Below, piece by piece: positions 22,388 through 24,461 of a DNA stretch of 24,461 nt (the first letter of the stretch is position 1; each line of letters begins with the position of its first letter). The notes beneath the pieces are model-generated. The model was not told the DNA's origin and made no database searches. It saw only the letters and a list, made by a program, of their open reading frames with translations. The position numbers and the translations under genes were made by a program. The stretch comes from Actinomycetales bacterium (GTDB lineage Bacteria > Actinomycetota > Actinomycetes > Actinomycetales > Cellulomonadaceae), in contig JAAZAC010000068.1 of NCBI GenBank assembly GCA_012514545.1, positions 1-24,461 of the forward strand, read 5' to 3'.

Positions 22388-22567
22388 CAGCCGGTCGAGG
22401 TGGCGCGCCAGCTCGTGCTGGCCGCGCTCGAGGCCGACCGGCCCCTGGACGCCAAGCAGCACCTCGCCGCGCTCGACCTGCACCCCGACCAGGCGGCCGT
22501 GGCGGCCGCCCGGCGCGGCCTGGAGCCGCTCGTCGCGCAGGCCGAGCAGCGCATCCCCGGCACCTGA
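22388..22567 (+). pseudogene. In-frame 3' remainder of the helical-repeat gene after the TAG
   Basis: Directly after the TAG the frame reads QPVEVARQLVLAALEADRPL and goes on with helical sequence (DAKQHLAALDLHPDQAAVAAARRGLEPLVAQ) to a TGA at 22565-22567. All but a few third positions are G or C and there is no start codon with a ribosome site at its head. This looks like the missing C-terminus of the gene before it, cut off by one nonsense change or by a sequencing error. Confidence 0.65.
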
Positions 22568-22639
22568 CGCCGGCGACGCCTCTCCGGCGCCTGCGCCGAT
22601 CCGACGCCGGCGCCCCGCACGGGGGTGGTCAGCGACGGG

Positions 22640-24461
22640 TCAGGAGTCGCCGCCCGCCGTGCCGGACCGGCCGGCCCGCACGTCGTGCAGCTGGTACCGC
22701 TCGATCGCCTGCCGCACCGCGTCGCCCGGCATCTCGCCGCGGCGGGCGAGGAGCTGCAGCACCTTGGCCGCCGTCGTCGGGCCGTCGATGTGGAAGTACC
22801 GGCGCGCGGCCTGGCGGGTGTCGCTGAAGCCGAACCCGTCGGCGCCCAGGGTCGCGTAGTCGCCGGGGATCCACGCGCGCACCTGGTCGGCGAGCAGGTG
22901 GTTGTAGTCCGACGTCGCCACGAACGGGCCCTCGGCACCCTGCAGCTTGGCGGTGAGGTACGGCACGCGCGGCTCGTCGTCGGGGTGGAGGAAGTTGTGC
23001 TCCTCCGCCGCCAGCGCGTCGCGGCGCAGCTCGTTCCAGCTCGTCACCGACCAGACGTCCGCCTGCACGCCCCAGTCGGCGGCGAGGATCTCCGACGCCT
23101 CGAGCGCCCACGGGACGCCGACGCCGGACGCGAGGATCTGCGCGCGCGGCCCGGTGCCCTCGGCGCGGTGCACGCGGTGGATGCCCCGCAGGATGCCCTC
23201 GACGTCGACGTCCGCCGGCTCCGCGGGCTGCGGCATCGGCTCGTTGTACACCGTGAGGTAGTACATGACGTTCGGGTCGCGCGGGTCGCCCTCGCCGTAC
23301 ATCCGCTGGATGCCGTCGCGGACGATGTGCCGGATCTCGTACGCCCAGGCCGGGTCGTAGTGCACGACGGCGGGGTTCGTCTGGGCGAGGATCGGCGAGT
23401 GGCCGTCGGCGTGCTGCAGGCCCTCGCCGGTCAGGGTCGTCCGGCCGGCCGTCGCCCCGATGATGAACCCGCGGGCCATCTGGTCGCCCGCGGCCCAGAA
23501 CTGGTCGCCGGTCCGCTGGAACCCGAACATCGAGTAGAAGATGTAGAAGGGCACCAGCACCTGGCCGTGCGTCGCGTACGCGGTGCCGGCGGCTTGGAAC
23601 GCGGCCGCGGAGCCGGCCTCGTTGATGCCCGTGTGGAGCACCTGGCCGGACTCGGACTCCTTGTACGAGAGCATGAGCTCCCGGTCGACCGCCATGTAGT
23701 TCTGGCCGAGCGTGTTGAAGATCTTCGCCGTCGGGAAGATCGCGTCGAGGCCGAACGTGCGGGCCTCGTCGGGGATGATCGGCACGATCCGGTGCCCGAA
23801 CTCCTTGTCCTTCATGAGCTCCTTGAGGAGCCGGACGAAGGCCATGGTCGTGGCGACCTGCTGGCCGCCCGAGCCCTGCGCGATCACCTCGTAGCGCTTC
23901 TCGTCGGGCAGCTTGACCGGCTCGAACGTGGTCCGCCGCTCCGGCAGGAACCCGCCGAGCGCCTTGCGCCGCTCGATCATGTACTTGATGCGGGGGTCGT
24001 CCGGGCCCGGGTGGTAGTACGGCGCGGTGTACGGGTCCTCGAGGTCCTTGTCGTCGATCGGCAGCTGCAGCGTGTCGCGCAGGGCCTTGAGGTCGTCGCT
24101 CTTGAGCTTCTTCATCTGGTGCGTCGCGTTGCGCCCGGCGAAGCCGCTGCCGAGGGCGTAGCCCTTGATCGTCTTCGCGAGGATGACGGTGGGCTGGCCG
24201 GTCGCCTGCATCGCCGCGGCGTAGGCGGCGTACACCTTGCGGTAGTCGTGGCCGCCGCGCTTGAGCGCCCAGATCTCGTCGTCGGTCATGTTCTCGACGA
24301 GCGCCTTGGTGCGCGGGTCGCGGCCGAAGAAGTGCTCACGCGCGTACGCACCGGACTCGGTCGCGTAGCGCTGGAACTCGCCGTCGACGGTGGAGTTCAT
24401 CTTGTTGACGAGGACGCCGTCGACGTCCTTCGCGAGCAGCTCGTCCCACTTCGAGCCCCAG
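22640..24461 (-). CDS. aceE: Pyruvate dehydrogenase E1 component, homodimeric type (partial, N-terminus outside)
   Basis: 606 C-terminal residues of a protein that is normally about 900 long; the frame runs off the right edge (WGSKWDELLAKDVDGVLVNK just inside). It decarboxylates pyruvate with thiamine diphosphate and passes acetyl to E2, giving acetyl-CoA. AceE landmarks include NATHQMKK, the GINEAGSA segment with the Glu that activates thiamine, the loop GEGLQHADGHS, and the C-terminal VRAWIPGDYATLGADGFGFSDTR. The thiamine-binding first domain is mostly outside. It converges on the interrupted gene across a 72-base gap with small GC hairpins (for example 22585-22598) but no clear terminator. 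The closeness to the fab operon links acetyl-CoA supply and use. Confidence 0.95.
   Translation of the reverse strand, partial: WGSKWDELLAKDVDGVLVNKMNSTVDGEFQRYATESGAYAREHFFGRDPRTKALVENMTDDEIWALKRGGHDYRKVYAAYAAAMQATGQPTVILAKTIKGYALGSGFAGRNATHQMKKLKSDDLKALRDTLQLPIDDKDLEDPYTAPYYHPGPDDPRIKYMIERRKALGGFLPERRTTFEPVKLPDEKRYEVIAQGSGGQQVATTMAFVRLLKELMKDKEFGHRIVPIIPDEARTFGLDAIFPTAKIFNTLGQNYMAVDRELMLSYKESESGQVLHTGINEAGSAAAFQAAGTAYATHGQVLVPFYIFYSMFGFQRTGDQFWAAGDQMARGFIIGATAGRTTLTGEGLQHADGHSPILAQTNPAVVHYDPAWAYEIRHIVRDGIQRMYGEGDPRDPNVMYYLTVYNEPMPQPAEPADVDVEGILRGIHRVHRAEGTGPRAQILASGVGVPWALEASEILAADWGVQADVWSVTSWNELRRDALAAEEHNFLHPDDEPRVPYLTAKLQGAEGPFVATSDYNHLLADQVRAWIPGDYATLGADGFGFSDTRQAARRYFHIDGPTTAAKVLQLLARRGEMPGDAVRQAIERYQLHDVRAGRSGTAGGDS

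Noticed and set aside
20576..22483. Longer form of the FasR-like protein starting at 22483
   Set aside because: The extension is antisense to the helical-repeat gene, and family members begin near the ATG at 21739.

Overview
The window is very GC-rich throughout, with third codon positions almost always G or C, frequent GTG starts and lipoprotein signal peptides. The cluster of a PucR-type regulator followed by fabD-fabH-acpP-fabF, with DUF3145 and homodimeric aceE beside it, is an actinobacterial arrangement. A relative of Cellulomonas or Cellulosimicrobium (order Micrococcales) is the most likely source; the genus is an inference.

Region 1 (1-12.7 kb) is an accessory carbohydrate-utilisation locus. 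After the tail of an unidentified membrane protein comes a secreted alpha/beta-hydrolase (397-1710). It is convergent with a two-gene minus-strand unit: a LacI-family repressor (3087-4151) and an intracellular GH32 beta-fructosidase (1780-3090), joined by a 4-base overlap. Divergent from lacI is a tightly packed six-gene operon (4352-11130): sugar-binding lipoprotein, two ABC permeases, an HSL-type esterase, a P-loop small-molecule kinase and a GH13 subfamily-18 phosphorylase. The lacI/ABC gap carries a good LacI-type operator centred on CG. The ABC system has no ATPase gene here. A 16-bp hairpin ends the operon, and a ROK-family regulator (11498-12697) follows behind an unusually AT-rich upstream region. 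The set suggests import of a possibly esterified glucoside, deacylation, phosphorylation of one moiety and phosphorolysis to glucose 1-phosphate. I cannot name the substrate.

Region 2 (12.7-16.8 kb) is a mixed core segment: tRNA-Asn (minus), a conserved hypothetical, a CAU-anticodon tRNA (plus), a SemiSWEET/PQ-loop protein, a lipoprotein, a two-helix membrane peptide, a YtxH-like protein, peptide deformylase and a DUF3145 protein.

Region 3 (16.8-24.5 kb) is the fatty-acid synthesis locus on the minus strand: a FasR-like regulator, then fabD, fabH, acpP and fabF. Two matching inverted repeats of the form TTGT-N9-ACAA lie in front of fabD (20501-20521) and in front of the regulator gene (21782-21802), and nowhere else that I found. 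They are good candidates for the regulator's binding site. Upstream, on the plus strand, is a helical-repeat-like gene interrupted by an in-frame TAG with about 59 well-preserved codons beyond it. The window closes with the C-terminal two-thirds of aceE, whose acetyl-CoA product feeds the fab pathway.

No insertion sequence, CRISPR array, integrase or phage gene was seen. The least explained parts are the esterase-kinase-phosphorylase trio and the shared TTGT-N9-ACAA motif.
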